Below are positions 22,826 through 34,289 of a DNA stretch of 64,000 nucleotides, piece after piece. The stretch covers positions 46,428,027-46,492,026 of the forward strand of contig NC_079491.1 of NCBI RefSeq assembly GCF_020520425.1, read 5' to 3'. The notes beneath the pieces were generated by a model. That model ran no database searches. It saw only the letters and a list, made by a program, of their open reading frames with translations, and was not told where the DNA came from. A program made the position numbers and the translations under genes. This DNA comes from Spinacia oleracea. Taxonomy: Eukaryota > Streptophyta > Magnoliopsida > Caryophyllales > Amaranthaceae. Position 1 is the first letter of the stretch; every line of letters begins with the position of its first letter.

Positions 22826-23643
22826 AGAGCAATCCTAGGCTATAATAACGAGAGATATTTATGGAGCTAACTATCCTAGGCTATAATTACGTATGGGAAT
22901 ATAAACGCCTACCAATATTGCATGATTTGCTAAATCATTCCCTAATACATAATATTTACATATATATTCTAACACGTAGAGAGATGTTTAAGTTTGGTGG
23001 GTTTGGTGAATCGGATTTCTTTTTTCTCTTCTTTGACTGTTATTAACGAAAAGGGGAGATTATAGGTTGCTTTCCTGATTTTATGATTCTTAATCAAAAT
23101 AACTTACCTCTTTGTTGACTTTTGTTGTTACACTTCCCATGAGAAAGATTTTATGCGTGATTTATTGTTCTACCTCGTGTTAGAAAGAGTTGACTGGATC
23201 AATTTCCTCATTTGTTATTCCAATCAGTTTTTTAAATCACTAAATAATCAAATTTAGTTTGGAAGGTAGTTTAGTCTTTTATAAGGGGGATACCAAAAGT
23301 ATATTTACTATACTAACCACAATTCTGCACTTATAAAATAGATCGAGATAATGAAAATGAAGTTTTTTGAGAGTTTTAAGTTGAAAAGAGTCAATTTAAT
23401 GCGTGATTAAACCGTGCTTATTGGCTTTGATTTGACATATTCTGAAAGATTTGAGAATATTAATGACAACAGATTAATTAGGTTAATCCGTGTCATTAAT
23501 GGTCTTTCTACGCTTTAAGATATGAACCGAGCCCAAAAGCAATTGAAAGATGTTTGTAAATGTGTTTTTATGTTTGATGAAGAAGTGAAATGACGTTTTT
23601 TCTTTTTGTGATTACGGGCCCACATGATTAAAGTCGGACCAAG
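22826..23643. other. AT-rich intergenic sequence
   Basis: I see no gene, RNA or clear repeat here. Confidence 0.5.
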
Positions 23644-23646
23644 TAA

Positions 23647-23979
23647 GAGCATCTTTAATGGTTAGCTAATATCATTGTAGCTTGGTATGCCACATCAATT
23701 TTTCAAGCAACAACATTTTCTAGCAACAACATGCTCCAATGGGTAGCAAGTAGCTTGAATTTTGTTTTAACTTCTTTTTTTAATTTTTTATTCTATTCTT
23801 ACGTTTACTTTCCTAATAATTAGGAAATAAAAGGTTATTTTTTTCCAAGCTAATTAGCTTGGTAGAGCTAATTTGCTTTGTCTAGCTAATTTAACAAAAT
23901 TGCTCCAATGGTTAAGCCACTTGCTTGAAAGTTTTGGAAATTGCAAGCAAGTCCCTAAATGCAACCATTGGAGTTGCTC
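23647..23979. mobile_element. Tourist-like MITE with TAA duplication
   Basis: Ends GAGCATCTTTAATGGTTAGC and, inverted, GAGCAACTCCAATGGTTGC. TAA flanks both sides (23644-23646 and 23980-23982), the 3-bp duplication of PIF/Harbinger elements. Inside are short inverted copies of TTGCTCCAATGG. Noncoding, 333 bp. Confidence 0.8.
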
Positions 23980-24025
23980 TAAGAAACCTTGTTTTTGGTT
24001 CAGTCATAAGACACTTTAGGAGAGA

Positions 24026-24352
24026 CACAAATTAGGTGTCTACAAAAAGGTGGTGTACAATAAATATTGTAAGGCGGAGGTAAAGTTACCTTAAAATGGT
24101 TAAAAGTTATCCCAATATAATATAAAAGTCATCTATTTTCTAGTGACAACATTTTCTTTTTAATAATAATTTTCCTTTCAAAATCACTAATAATTTATAA
24201 AGGTAACCATGCAACCCTTTAAAATGTTTATCCATTAATTTTTGTTCATAATATTAAAAGTTAATCAAAACATTGTAAAAGTTGCCAAAAACTAGGTAAG
24301 TTACGTCAATGTAAAATAAATTTATTGTAAATCGGGTGCGTGCAAGACCTTT
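24026..24352 (-). mobile_element. AT-rich MITE of the 'GGTCTTGCRCGC' family (copy 1, diverged)
   Basis: Minus-strand copy of the family also found at 32427-32755 and 59076-59390. On the minus strand it starts AAGGTCTTGCACGC and ends near CACAAATT inverted. It shares the internal AACTTTTAACCATTTT-like segments. Confidence 0.6.
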
Positions 24353-26100
24353 TATATAAAACGAAACGACGAAGATATAATATTCATGTGTTAATATTGT
24401 ACACGATTGACAACTTTAGAGTACATTCTTAAATTATGACTGACGAGTGGTTTAGGGAAAAATGAATTTCCATGGTGCAGGGGAAGTTTACAAATACCCC
24501 CTCAGGGGAGTGTGAACGACCACCGCTTCACTTCCTTTGCTATCGCTTCTTTCTCTTCAACGTCGAGGAATTTGAGTCTTGTTTTTTATTTGTTCTTCCT
24601 TCCTCTACACGAATTCATACAATCAACATTTCAACATTCAAGACATGAAAAACATCATCAACAAAATTCATCATACCAATCTCGTAATTACGATTGACCC
24701 ATCCCCAAAAGTGGTCAAAGTTCGACATTTTGCAAGTCTACATACAAAATCAAAGACCTCTCTTCATTTCTAGGTCTCATTCAAATAAAAAATTCAAGTA
24801 CAAGTACAAAGAAGTTCATCATGCGCATGATCTTAAAGGTTAATTCGAAAGCGAAGAATTTTTCATTTTGAACTTGTATGACAAATGTATGGTAGCCTCC
24901 TTGATTTAGAAGTTGGAACTTTGCATGATATGAAGATCGGACTTGGAATTTTGGATCTTGGAGTCTTGAATTTTGAATTGTAGATGCGCTGCTTAGCATG
25001 TCTTCGAATGTCAAGAATTTGAATATGGACCTTGAACAATCGCACTTAGGACCTAGGAATTGGATAGCCTAGGCATCGAGTTAGACTCTGAGTAGTCATC
25101 TCTTTGAATTTGCAGGGTTAGAACAATTGTACTTTGAAAGAGACTTATGATAGTCTAGGTTTGAACTTGACTTTGGCTAGCTAGTCAAGCTTTTAAGTTC
25201 GAGTCATATCTCCACTTGGGATGTGATATGGCTTTTGAAGGTGCATTTTGAATTGACGGGTTTGCGCTAGCTAGCCCCCAGTTTAACTTTGTAGAGTTAG
25301 GGATAGATCGCCTTGCTTCGATTGGCAGCTAGGGCAACAACCCTAGGATTTTGACTTAGTTGATTTGAACTCGATAAATTTGCAAATGTTTAGTATGGCT
25401 CCTCGTTGTACCGAGAGGAAGATGGTCGAGGATTATTCATCTAGTAGAGCTGCGACAGAGGGTGCTTCCAACGGTGAGCCGAAGATGATTGAGGAGGTAT
25501 TCGTCGAGATAGATCGAGGAGGACAAACATCGAGAGACATTCTTCCAGGCGCCAGGCTGGCAGACTTCAGACATAATGTTTAATTCATGATTTTCCTAAT
25601 GCTTTAAATATTTGTTAATTCCAATATAATCCATAGAAAATAGAAAGGTAACATAGAGGTTTAGTTGTTTTAGAGTTCATGTTAACATGTATTTATAAAT
25701 TAGTGTGCATAGATAAACAACAACTAGTGATCCGTTAAGATGATAATGAGAGTTATTCTCCAAATTCGAGATCTGGTGTTCAAACCTGCATTGATTTTTG
25801 GTTGTCAGTGACATGACATAACCTTGGTCAGTGGGATTTTTGGTTGTCATGATATGACATAACCATTGTGAATGGATGAAATGGCGTAAACAGAAAAGTT
25901 GTACATGGCACATCAACATTCTTAGCAACGTTTTTCAATATATTAGTATAATTTTTTTTATAATATTAGTATAGCTTTGGGAAAGGTCAAAAGGTGACCA
26001 AACGAACGTTGCATAAAATTAAAGCCGACAAACGTGTCATGTTAAGTCGTGTTTGTGTTTGATTCCGTGTCTGTGTGATGTCAATTTTGATAGTATTTTC
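24353..26100. other. intergenic sequence, no confident gene
   Basis: A few short open frames exist, such as 25386-25580 reading SMAPRCTERKMVEDYSSS, but none has a recognisable domain, and the surrounding CTAGCTAGCCCCC text resembles retroelement sequence. A possible tRNA-like B box (GGTGTTCAAACCTGC, about 25773-25788) may mark an old SINE. Confidence 0.4.
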
Positions 26101-26121
26101 ATATCGTCTTAGAGATTGGCA

Positions 26122-26134
26122 ACTATATATAAAA
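26122..26134 (+). promoter_or_regulatory. TATA box of the G3BP-like gene
   Basis: ACTATATATAAAA lies about 430 bp upstream of the ATG at 26559, which would give a long leader. It is followed by the CT-rich, CTCTCTCC-type leader usual in plant genes. Confidence 0.5.
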
Positions 26135-26558
26135 TTCAAAAGGAACAACACAAAAACCACACAGCCTCTAGTCGGCACACAGCAGTGAGCAGCAGCAGGC
26201 ATCCAGTAGCTAGAAATAAACAACACCCAAAAACCATAACTAGTTACTAGTTACTAGTTAGCACTCCATCTCATTTTTTGCGCATCCTTAAAATAAAGAA
26301 ATAAAAACCAATCTTTTACTTATCGCAATTATTCCCCAAAATTCAACACTGTACCATTCACGCAGATCTTTCTAAATTAAAAAATTCCCCAAAAAAAACA
26401 GCTCAATTTTCTCTCTCCTCTACGGTAAACGTCACTCTTCACTCTTCTTCTTTCTGCTCTCACCCTGTTTTTCTTTGGTAGATCTAGGGTTTCGAACTGA
26501 AACCCTTTATTTTTCCCCTTTTTAATTTGAATTTACCCTTTTTTCTTCTTCGTCAGCA

Positions 26559-29500
26559 ATGGCGACTCCATACATGACTGCACCTCAGGTATTTTTATTT
26601 AAACTGTAATTTCCCTTATTCCCATTTTCAATTCCAAGAATTTCAACTTTTTAACTAATTTGAATTTTTTTGTTTTGGGCAATTTTCTAGGTGGGTTCGT
26701 ACTTCGTAACGCAGTATTACTCAATGCTTCAGCAACGGCCGGAGTTCGTGCACCAGCTGTACTCCGACGCAAGTACTATGCTTCGTATTGATGGTCATAC
26801 GCGCGAGACTGCTACTGCAATGCTGGTCATTTTCCCATTCTCTCCTCTTTTTCTTGGTTAGAATTGTAGCTTTATTAAGTGAAGTACGGGCTTTGTTTTA
26901 CTGTATTTTGACTTAGTTTTGCAAAATTCTATTTATTAGAAGCATTTTTACTGATTGGTAGTAAACCCAAGATTGAGAATTTTGGGTTTTTGAAGTAAAA
27001 TTGTTTTGCAATGAGGGGAATTTCGCTTCTTTTGAATGGATGCTTTCGCCTTTGCTTCGGTTGGTGATTTTGCGATAACTTTTGCCTAAGTTGTAAATGG
27101 GGTAGTACGTCAAAGATGAAATAATTGTTATGCCAGGCGTTAAATGTCCGTGAAGTGGTTTTAAACTTGTGGAAATAATTTTCCAGTTAGAAGTTGATGG
27201 TAAAGTTTCTAATCCTTGTGTTGACAGGAAACATTTTATTGTGAAAGCTATAAATTTATGAATATAAGAGGTTGATATATGCTTTAGTAGATTATTGTAT
27301 TCTACTGATTCGTAGTAAGACTAGTAACTCAGTATACAAGATCGTGTCTATTTGTTCAATTGAATTCTTTGGAAATAATAAAGATTGGTTCCTTTTGTGA
27401 ACTGGTGCTTTCTTACCTTTTCTCCGGTAGGCATTAACTCTGTAAAAATTGGGAAAAAGAAGAGGTCTTTTTAGCGAAAGACCAAGGTCTGAAATTTGAG
27501 GTAGCGGGAAATGGGGATTGATCTGTGCTTCATGTTCCGTATATTTATTCGTGATGCTTTTTTGAATTTCCTTTTAGTTGTTTCTTGCGAAATAATAACC
27601 GTGCCATTTCCTATTTTGGAGCCTAGGGAAGGGTTGGGTTTTGGAGAAAGGAAAATTAAAAAAAATACAACGTGCAAGTAATTCTGCAATGAGTGTCAAT
27701 GTTAGTGTCACTAGCACCAGGCTACATAAAACTTTGATGTCATGTAATGAACAGAAAAACATTCGAAGCAAATTGTACATCTATTTATTGATTCCATTTC
27801 TCTTGTTCTCCATGCTATTTCTCCCCTTAATATTTTTTCATGTAAATAAAAACAAAACAATATACGCAACAGAGTAGGAATCTCTTCCTAGGTTGTGTGA
27901 CTAGATTGATGATGCCAAAGTAAGCGGACAATCATCTGTTGTTCTGTCCAGCCTTGTTTGTTGTGGTACCTGTCAACTTACGAGCTAGTAAGGACGACTT
28001 GATCATCTATCTTGTTTCATTTCTTCTCTTAATTGGTGTTTGTGCAACATATGGACAATCTGGGGCTTCTCTTTTCTGTTCTTTCTCTCTTTCTTGTTTG
28101 GGATAACTACTCCCTCCATCCCTTTTTGTTTGCTCCATTTATCATTTTAATCAGTCCCCAAAAGATTGCCTCATTACTATAGATATTTATTGGTACCACA
28201 ACTTTACTCTTACATAAAATACATATGGACCTGCCATCTTTGTCTCTTCTCAATTTCACTCAATCTACTCTTAATAAAGCTCCTTTGGTGCATGGAGCAA
28301 ACAATTAGGGAAGGAGGAAGTACTTGAAAGCAGGGACATAGATGAGTAGTGTTGATTAAGGTCCACTAAGTTTTAATCTTTCTCTTCTAATTCTACCGGA
28401 GCTATAGAGATTCAAAATTTCCAGTCTCTTTCTTCCATTAGGAAATGATTTATATATTACATGTATATGAACATCTTATGTATAAATTTTGTTTTTTGGT
28501 TAAATGGAATACGTAGAAGATAATTATTCCTATTTATACCTCACAATCTAGGTTACTTCCTTGTGCTTTATATATTTCCTTTTATGTGATCTTCTGGTCT
28601 CTTGTAGTGTACTCACTCCGTCACTTTTTGATTGTCCCATAGGCAGAATTCACTTTATTAAGAATTGAGTGTAAAATATGCATACGGGTTGATAAAACAG
28701 AACCATGAAGGGAGAGATAGAGAGAGAGAAAATGAGAAAAATTACCATTTTAGGTATGTAGCAATCTGAAAGGACACCCCAAATAGGAATATGGGGTTAT
28801 GAGGTTATCAAAGAGAGACGAAGGGAGTAATTATTATGAATAAATCCTTTTCTTCATGCGATTAACATACTCTACATTTCTATTCTGGCAGCAAATCCAT
28901 ACACTTGTTATGTCGATGCGTTTCACCTCAATTGAGATTAAGACGGCTCATTCCCTTGAATCATGGAATGGAGGAGTAATCGTTATGGTCACAGGGTCTG
29001 TACAGATCAGGGATTTCAGTGGGAAAAAGAAATTTGCTCAGACATTTTTTTTGGCTCCTCAGGAGAAAGGATTTTTTGTCCTCAATGATGTTTTTCACTT
29101 TATTGAAGAAGACCAAATTCATCCATATCCAGCTTCACTGATGGGGCAAACCAATCTTAATGTGAAGTTAAATACTTCTTCACCCATACCAGAGGCAGGT
29201 ATGTAATTTTATCTATGACTATGGGATCCCAGATTTGTACATAGACAAGGTCACTAGAGTCTAATCAAGGTTTGGAGTAGAGTGTTTACTTCTGTTGGAA
29301 ATAACATGTTAGTACCAAATTATCAAGGAGAGTTGGTAATTGTTTTTTTCTTGGATATTTGTTGATAGTTTAGCTGTTAAAGTCATTCTTGCCTGAACAT
29401 TATAATTGGAGTTTGAACTTGTGGTTTATCTAAAATCTTAATCATGAAGGTTTTGTTGCATGATTTGAAGTAGTGTTTTGTTTTTCTATCAATCTTTGGA

Positions 29501-31966
29501 AATGTAAGATGATTGTGTGGGTGTTCCTTAACAGTGCCAAACTACATGATTAACGGAGGAATGCAGGCCAGGGACTACATACCTTCTGGTGAAATCAAAG
29601 AAAATGGTGCTGTTGATACGTATTCAATGCCTGAACAGAGGCTGCAGCAAGCTCCTGAAGTTGAAAATATTCTCGAAGTCAGTTCTAGAGAGCAGGCAAA
29701 TAGTTTTCTTGAAAGCCCAATAAACCCCATACAAGAAATTCCACCATCACAGATAGAGGAATCAGTTGATGAGCCTCAAAAGCATACCTATGCTTCTATA
29801 GTATGTGCCCACTTTGCTTTTGTACCTTAGAATTAGCCTCTTTTTATGGTTGTCATTTGGAGGTTTGTATATCAGTGTTTTTTTCAATACTGAACTAATA
29901 CAAAAATTCTATGCTGTTTGAAGTTACGCGCTGCAAAAGCACAGTCAGCAGTTTCTACTGCACTTCCATCATCTTCGAACAAGGCTGTGGCTGCTTCAGA
30001 ATGGCAGCAACAAACCCAGCAATCTGCTGTCCAACAAGCTCAGCAGCAGACAAATACAACGCATGTTGCAAATGAGAATTTTATGTCAGACATGGGCGAG
30101 GAGGTTTCGGCTATAGAAGATAGAGGTCCGCCAAGTGCCTTGTCTTTTTTATTTTCTCATCCCTCTCTCATCTCTCTGAATCGGAAACATACCAAACAGT
30201 TTTAAATGATAAATAATCTGGCTGATCTTCAGTCTCTCATATACTCAGTCTCTCCTTACATGCAGCATGTATATCTCTTTAGATTTCTCTACATTCTGCA
30301 TTGTTTTCTATGATCTATTCGTAGCATAATTGTCTTCTGTTATTGTAGCTGAAATAAAGTCAGTCTACGTGAGAAACTTGTTACCGAACGTATCCGCTTC
30401 TGAACTAGAGGAGGAGTTTATGAAATTTGGCCAGCTTACTGGTGAAGGCGTAGCCATCAGGAGGTTGAAGGTTAAAATGTGCATTCATTTAATTATTGAT
30501 TTGAACTTGTTTACTGCTATCAGAGTTGAAATTTTTGGGTACTTATATGTTGTCTGTATTCAGGACACTGATGTTTGTTATGCATTTGTTGAATTTGAAG
30601 ATATTGACGCCGTCCAGAGTGCAATTAAGGTTTGTATCTGTCTTTGAGATTTATACTTTGTTGTGGTATGCTATTATGACCCTTGTACATTTTTTCTCAT
30701 GTTGGGTATTCTATGTGCTTTGATTGGCTCTGTATTAGTTTTCTTTTTGCCACTGTATCCTTACAAAATGATTTTCTTGAATTCTTGTACGCATTTGATG
30801 CCTTGGTTTAGCTTTTGGCGTAACTGCTAACCATTGTAGATCTCTTTGCATGTTGGTCTCTGCCATTTTTTTTCCCCTTTGAAGATGTTCATCTCTATTT
30901 GGCTTTGTATTAGTTTTCTTTTTGTCACTGTTTCCATAAAAATTGATTTTCTTGAATTCTTGTACGCATTGGATGCTTTGGTTTAGCTTTTGGTGTAACT
31001 GCTAACCATTCTAGATCTCTTTGCATATTGGTCACTGCCTTTTCTTGTTCCTTTGAAGATGTTCATCTCTATGCAGTAAGATGTCACTACCTTTACTTTT
31101 TCTCTTGCAACGGATACACACACAACTTTTATACTATCATCATCATCTTATCATCATACGTATTACCCATATTTTTCAAGCCCTAGAGTATATAAATTGC
31201 TTTATGCTTAAAGAAAATCAGTGATATATTCTCTGTGTTTGGTGGCTCTGGCAGAAATTTAACTGCACCACAAATTTTTTGTGTTTATGGTGGCTGAACT
31301 TAATTTATTTTCTTCATTTGTAGGCTGGTTCAGTCCAGATAGCCGGACGACAAGTATACATAGAGGAGAGAAGAGCAAACAGCAGCTTTGCACGTGGAAG
31401 TATGTAGACCTGCTCTGTATCTGTTAAGATGCTTTATTTTAGCTTATTTCTGTTTCTTAATTATTAGATTTGATCTAATTGCGGACATGCCAAGAAATGT
31501 TAAGAAGTACAGTATATCATGAGATTCCGTTTATCTGTTCTCTTCGCCTGGACATGTCTTGCCACTGATATTTTCTAGTATGACCAAGAGGAGAGGACAT
31601 CGATCCTTTTGTTCACTGCTCAAGATGAAAGAAACACTCCTCATTGCATTATTGTAAACATGAAAATTGCAAGTCCAAAAATGGTTTTACTTGAAATCTT
31701 CTAGTTATTGTTGCATCACGAATTTGTATGATTGAAGCTGCTATTTACTTTGTTAACTTTGAATGAAATGATTTTGAGCAGGGAGAGGGAGAGGCAGGGC
31801 TACATATCAGCCAGATGCTTCGAGGGGACGGTTTGGAGGTCGTAGTTATAGCAGGGGTGGTGGTGGTCAAGTTGGCGAGTTCAACAGACCACGAGGAAAC
31901 GGCTATTACAGGCAAACTAGCCGACAAGACAAAGGGTATTCCACAACCCAAAGCATTTCAGAGTGA
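26559..31966 (+). CDS. G3BP-like protein with NTF2 and RRM domains
   Basis: Nine exons: 26559-26588, 26691-26825, 28892-29198, 29535-29800, 29924-30125, 30349-30470, 30564-30629, 31324-31399 and 31782-31966. All introns are GT-AG and phases fit, giving 462 residues. The N terminus (about 10-128) is an NTF2-like domain: VGSYFVTQYYSML, then ESWNGGVIVMVTGSVQ, then TFFLAPQEKGFFVLNDVFHF. The middle is acidic, then Gln-rich. An RRM follows (about 314-390) with RNP2 VYVRNL and RNP1-like CYAFVEFE. The end is RGG-rich (GRRGRGRATYQ, GRFGGRSYSRGGGG). This order is that of Ras-GAP SH3-binding protein (G3BP), an RNA-binding protein of stress granules; plant members are known. Intron 2 (2 kb) carries two Stowaway MITEs and intron 7 a tandem duplication. 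No defect seen, so it is probably functional. Confidence 0.93.
28110..28320. mobile_element. Stowaway-like MITE in G3BP intron 2
   Basis: Ends CTCCCTCCATCCCTTTTTGT and, inverted, CTTCCTCCTTCCCTAATTGT. TA lies on both sides (28108-28109, 28321-28322). 211 bp, noncoding. Confidence 0.78.
28612..28827. mobile_element. second Stowaway-like MITE in G3BP intron 2
   Basis: Ends CTCACTCCGTCACTTTTTGA and, inverted, CTCCCTTCGTCTCTCTTTGA, with TA on both sides. 216 bp, noncoding. It ends only about 60 bp before exon 3. Confidence 0.78.
30723..31076. repeat. 175-bp tandem duplication in G3BP intron 7
   Basis: Two copies, 30723-30897 and 30898-31076, of a segment containing TTTCTTGAATTCTTGTACGC and ATCTCTTTGCAT. 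They are similar but clearly diverged, so the duplication is not recent. Confidence 0.85.
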
Positions 31967-32426
31967 ACATTGTAGTTTGATGATGAAGAAATAGGGAAAT
32001 TTTAGTGTTACTTTCAGTTTAGTTTTGGTAGTCAAACATAAATATACTTAAAATGTTTCTGTAGCTCTTTTGGCATTTGAAGAAATGCATTATTTGGGGA
32101 GTGGCTTTCAATATACTTAGCCTATGTTATTGATCATTTATTAAAGATATATGTTTATGTCTTCAGTCATAAAAGTGTTGACCAGTGTCAACTTCCGTCT
32201 GACTTTTTTTTGTTATTAAAGTACCTTGATCGAATTTTACTGAGACCAAACATCAAACTTGTATAATGGAACAGATGATAATAGCACTTCTCTTTGCTGT
32301 GGTGGGCGGAAAATATCCCCCTAATAAGAGCAACAGTTGTAATAATAGAAATTTATCTTTAGCTTCAGGCATGTTTAATAGTGATGTACGAAGTACTTCT
32401 TAAGTTGCATAGTTTTGTTAACAAAA
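31967..32426. other. 3' flank of the G3BP-like gene
   Basis: Likely 3' untranslated region to about 32170, then AT-rich intergenic sequence. Nothing else seen. Confidence 0.5.
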
Positions 32427-32755
32427 GGTCTTGCGCGCACTAGGTGCACAATAAATTTATTGTACACCAAGATAACTTTTAACCATTTTTTGTAACTTTA
32501 ACCTAGTTTTGATTAACTTTTATTTTTGTAAAAAAAACGTTGATAGATAAACATTTTAAAGAGTTAAATGATTAATTTTATACATTATTAGTGATTTTGA
32601 AGAAATAAGTTTTATTAAAATGAAAAAATTTATCACTAAAAAATGGATAACTTTTACCTATATAAGCTTAACTTTTAAACATTTTGAGTTAACTTTTACT
32701 ATGCTGTATAATATTTATTGTACAACCTTTATAAATAAGAATTTGTGTTTTGCTA
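32427..32755 (+). mobile_element. AT-rich MITE of the 'GGTCTTGCRCGC' family (copy 2)
   Basis: Starts AAGGTCTTGCGCGCAC and ends near AATAAGAATTTGTG. Matches 59076-59390 closely over its whole length, including ATAAATTTATTGTACACCAA near the start and AATATTTATTGTA near the end. No ORF. Confidence 0.72.
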
Positions 32756-33049
32756 ATCACTGATCACTTTTTTTATATTTTTTTTTGTTGACGGAGAGAA
32801 TAATTAAATATTTTGTATTCTGTAAGAAAGAATATTTGCAAGAAAGAAAATTCAAGTATGATATCATTTCATAACGATAACTCCAAGTACCCTAAATAGC
32901 AGTTTGCAGACCTCCAGCTTGGATAATCTAACTATATTTTGCGTTCGTTCATGTTTCAGCTGGGGCTGCGCGGAGACAATACCTATTATTTTGCGTGCTT
33001 TAATGGATAAACAAGTTTGATTTGTGAATAGTTAGGATGTAAGTTTTTG

Positions 33050-33466
33050 GCAAGTGTATCTCTTAAATAAATACATACGGCCGGAAAAGGCAAGTGTATC
33101 CCTTAAATAAATACAGAAGGAGTAGTAAAAGTACGGAGTAACTCTTACTCCCTCTGTATTTATTTAAGGGATACACTTGCCTTTTCCGACCGTATTTATT
33201 TAAGAGATACACTTGTCATTTTTAGTAACTTATCCACCCCACTATCTAATTAAATAATCTATTTAATATATCATATGTCCCACCACGCTATTAAACAAAT
33301 AATTTCAGAACTACACTCCACCCCCTAAAATGACATGGTCCGCACTTGTTTTACCTATTAGAAATATCTACTCAACCCCACTTGTTTTATTACTTTATTT
33401 CATTTAGTTATTCTTAATACCCGTGCTCGGCCAAGTGTATTCTTTAAATAAATAGGGAAGGAGTAT
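33050..33466. mobile_element. Stowaway-like MITE next to an inverted partial copy
   Basis: A 320-bp element, 33147-33466, has ends CTCCCTCTGTATTTATTTAA and, inverted, CTCCTTCCCTATTTATTTAA. Directly left, 33050-33130 is an inverted copy of its first 80 bp (AAGTGTATCTCTTAAATAAA and so on). Together they form a long hairpin. Confidence 0.7.
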
Positions 33467-33535
33467 TTGCATACTCTTGATCTCTCCCCTCATCCACCTA
33501 ACTGCTTTAAGCGCTGTTAAGTTTTCAAAATCCTA

Positions 33536-33791
33536 CTTCCTCCATTTTTTTTAATTGCACCATCTTTGATTTCACGCTTGTCAATGCACTATTTTAACCA
33601 CTAATATCTGTCATTATACATTTTAAAAAATTATAAAAATTTGATGATTTGAAAGTATATTTCGAGACGAATCTAACAAGATCCCACATGAATATATTTT
33701 TCTTTTAATATAAATCACAAAAAATAACTATATAAGAATATGTGAATAGTGCTAAAACCAAGATGGTGCAATTATTAAAAAATGGAGGAAG
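33536..33791. mobile_element. Stowaway/mariner-type MITE
   Basis: Ends CTTCCTCCATTTTTTTTAAT and, inverted, CTTCCTCCATTTTTTAATAA, each followed by a TTGCACCATCTT-like stretch, with TA on both sides. A truncated relative lies at 59405-59590. Confidence 0.78.
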
Positions 33792-34289
33792 TATAAGCAA
33801 ATGAAAGCAACTCCAGATCCAACATCCTCTTGAGTAGTCTTGACAGTTGACACCAACACCAAAGCTTCTTAGAAATTTAATTGCTTATTTAGGATTTCAA
33901 TGTCTCTCGTTTGCCAGAATACAAGTGTACAAAAAACCAGAATTTGGAATTTATGGAAGGATGAAAGAAAAAACATAGTCATAAGCCTACGACATATCTT
34001 TGTCAGGATTATTGGCGTGATATATGAGCAGCTATAATTACAAACTACTGGTGAAGATATAGGCTAATATACATGGCTTTACTAATCAGGATTCAGGATA
34101 TAGTCACTGCATCTAGTATAATAATTTCACCACCTTGTTTGTTCTCACGGATGAAAAACTTACAACCCTTCCAACAAGGAGAAGAGAAGCAGAACAAAAA
34201 CAGAAATGTCGCCTATTAAGCATCACGATTTGATTCCTTATGCTGTTTAAAACTGTACAACCTGAAACTCGCTATGAAAAACAAGTGCG

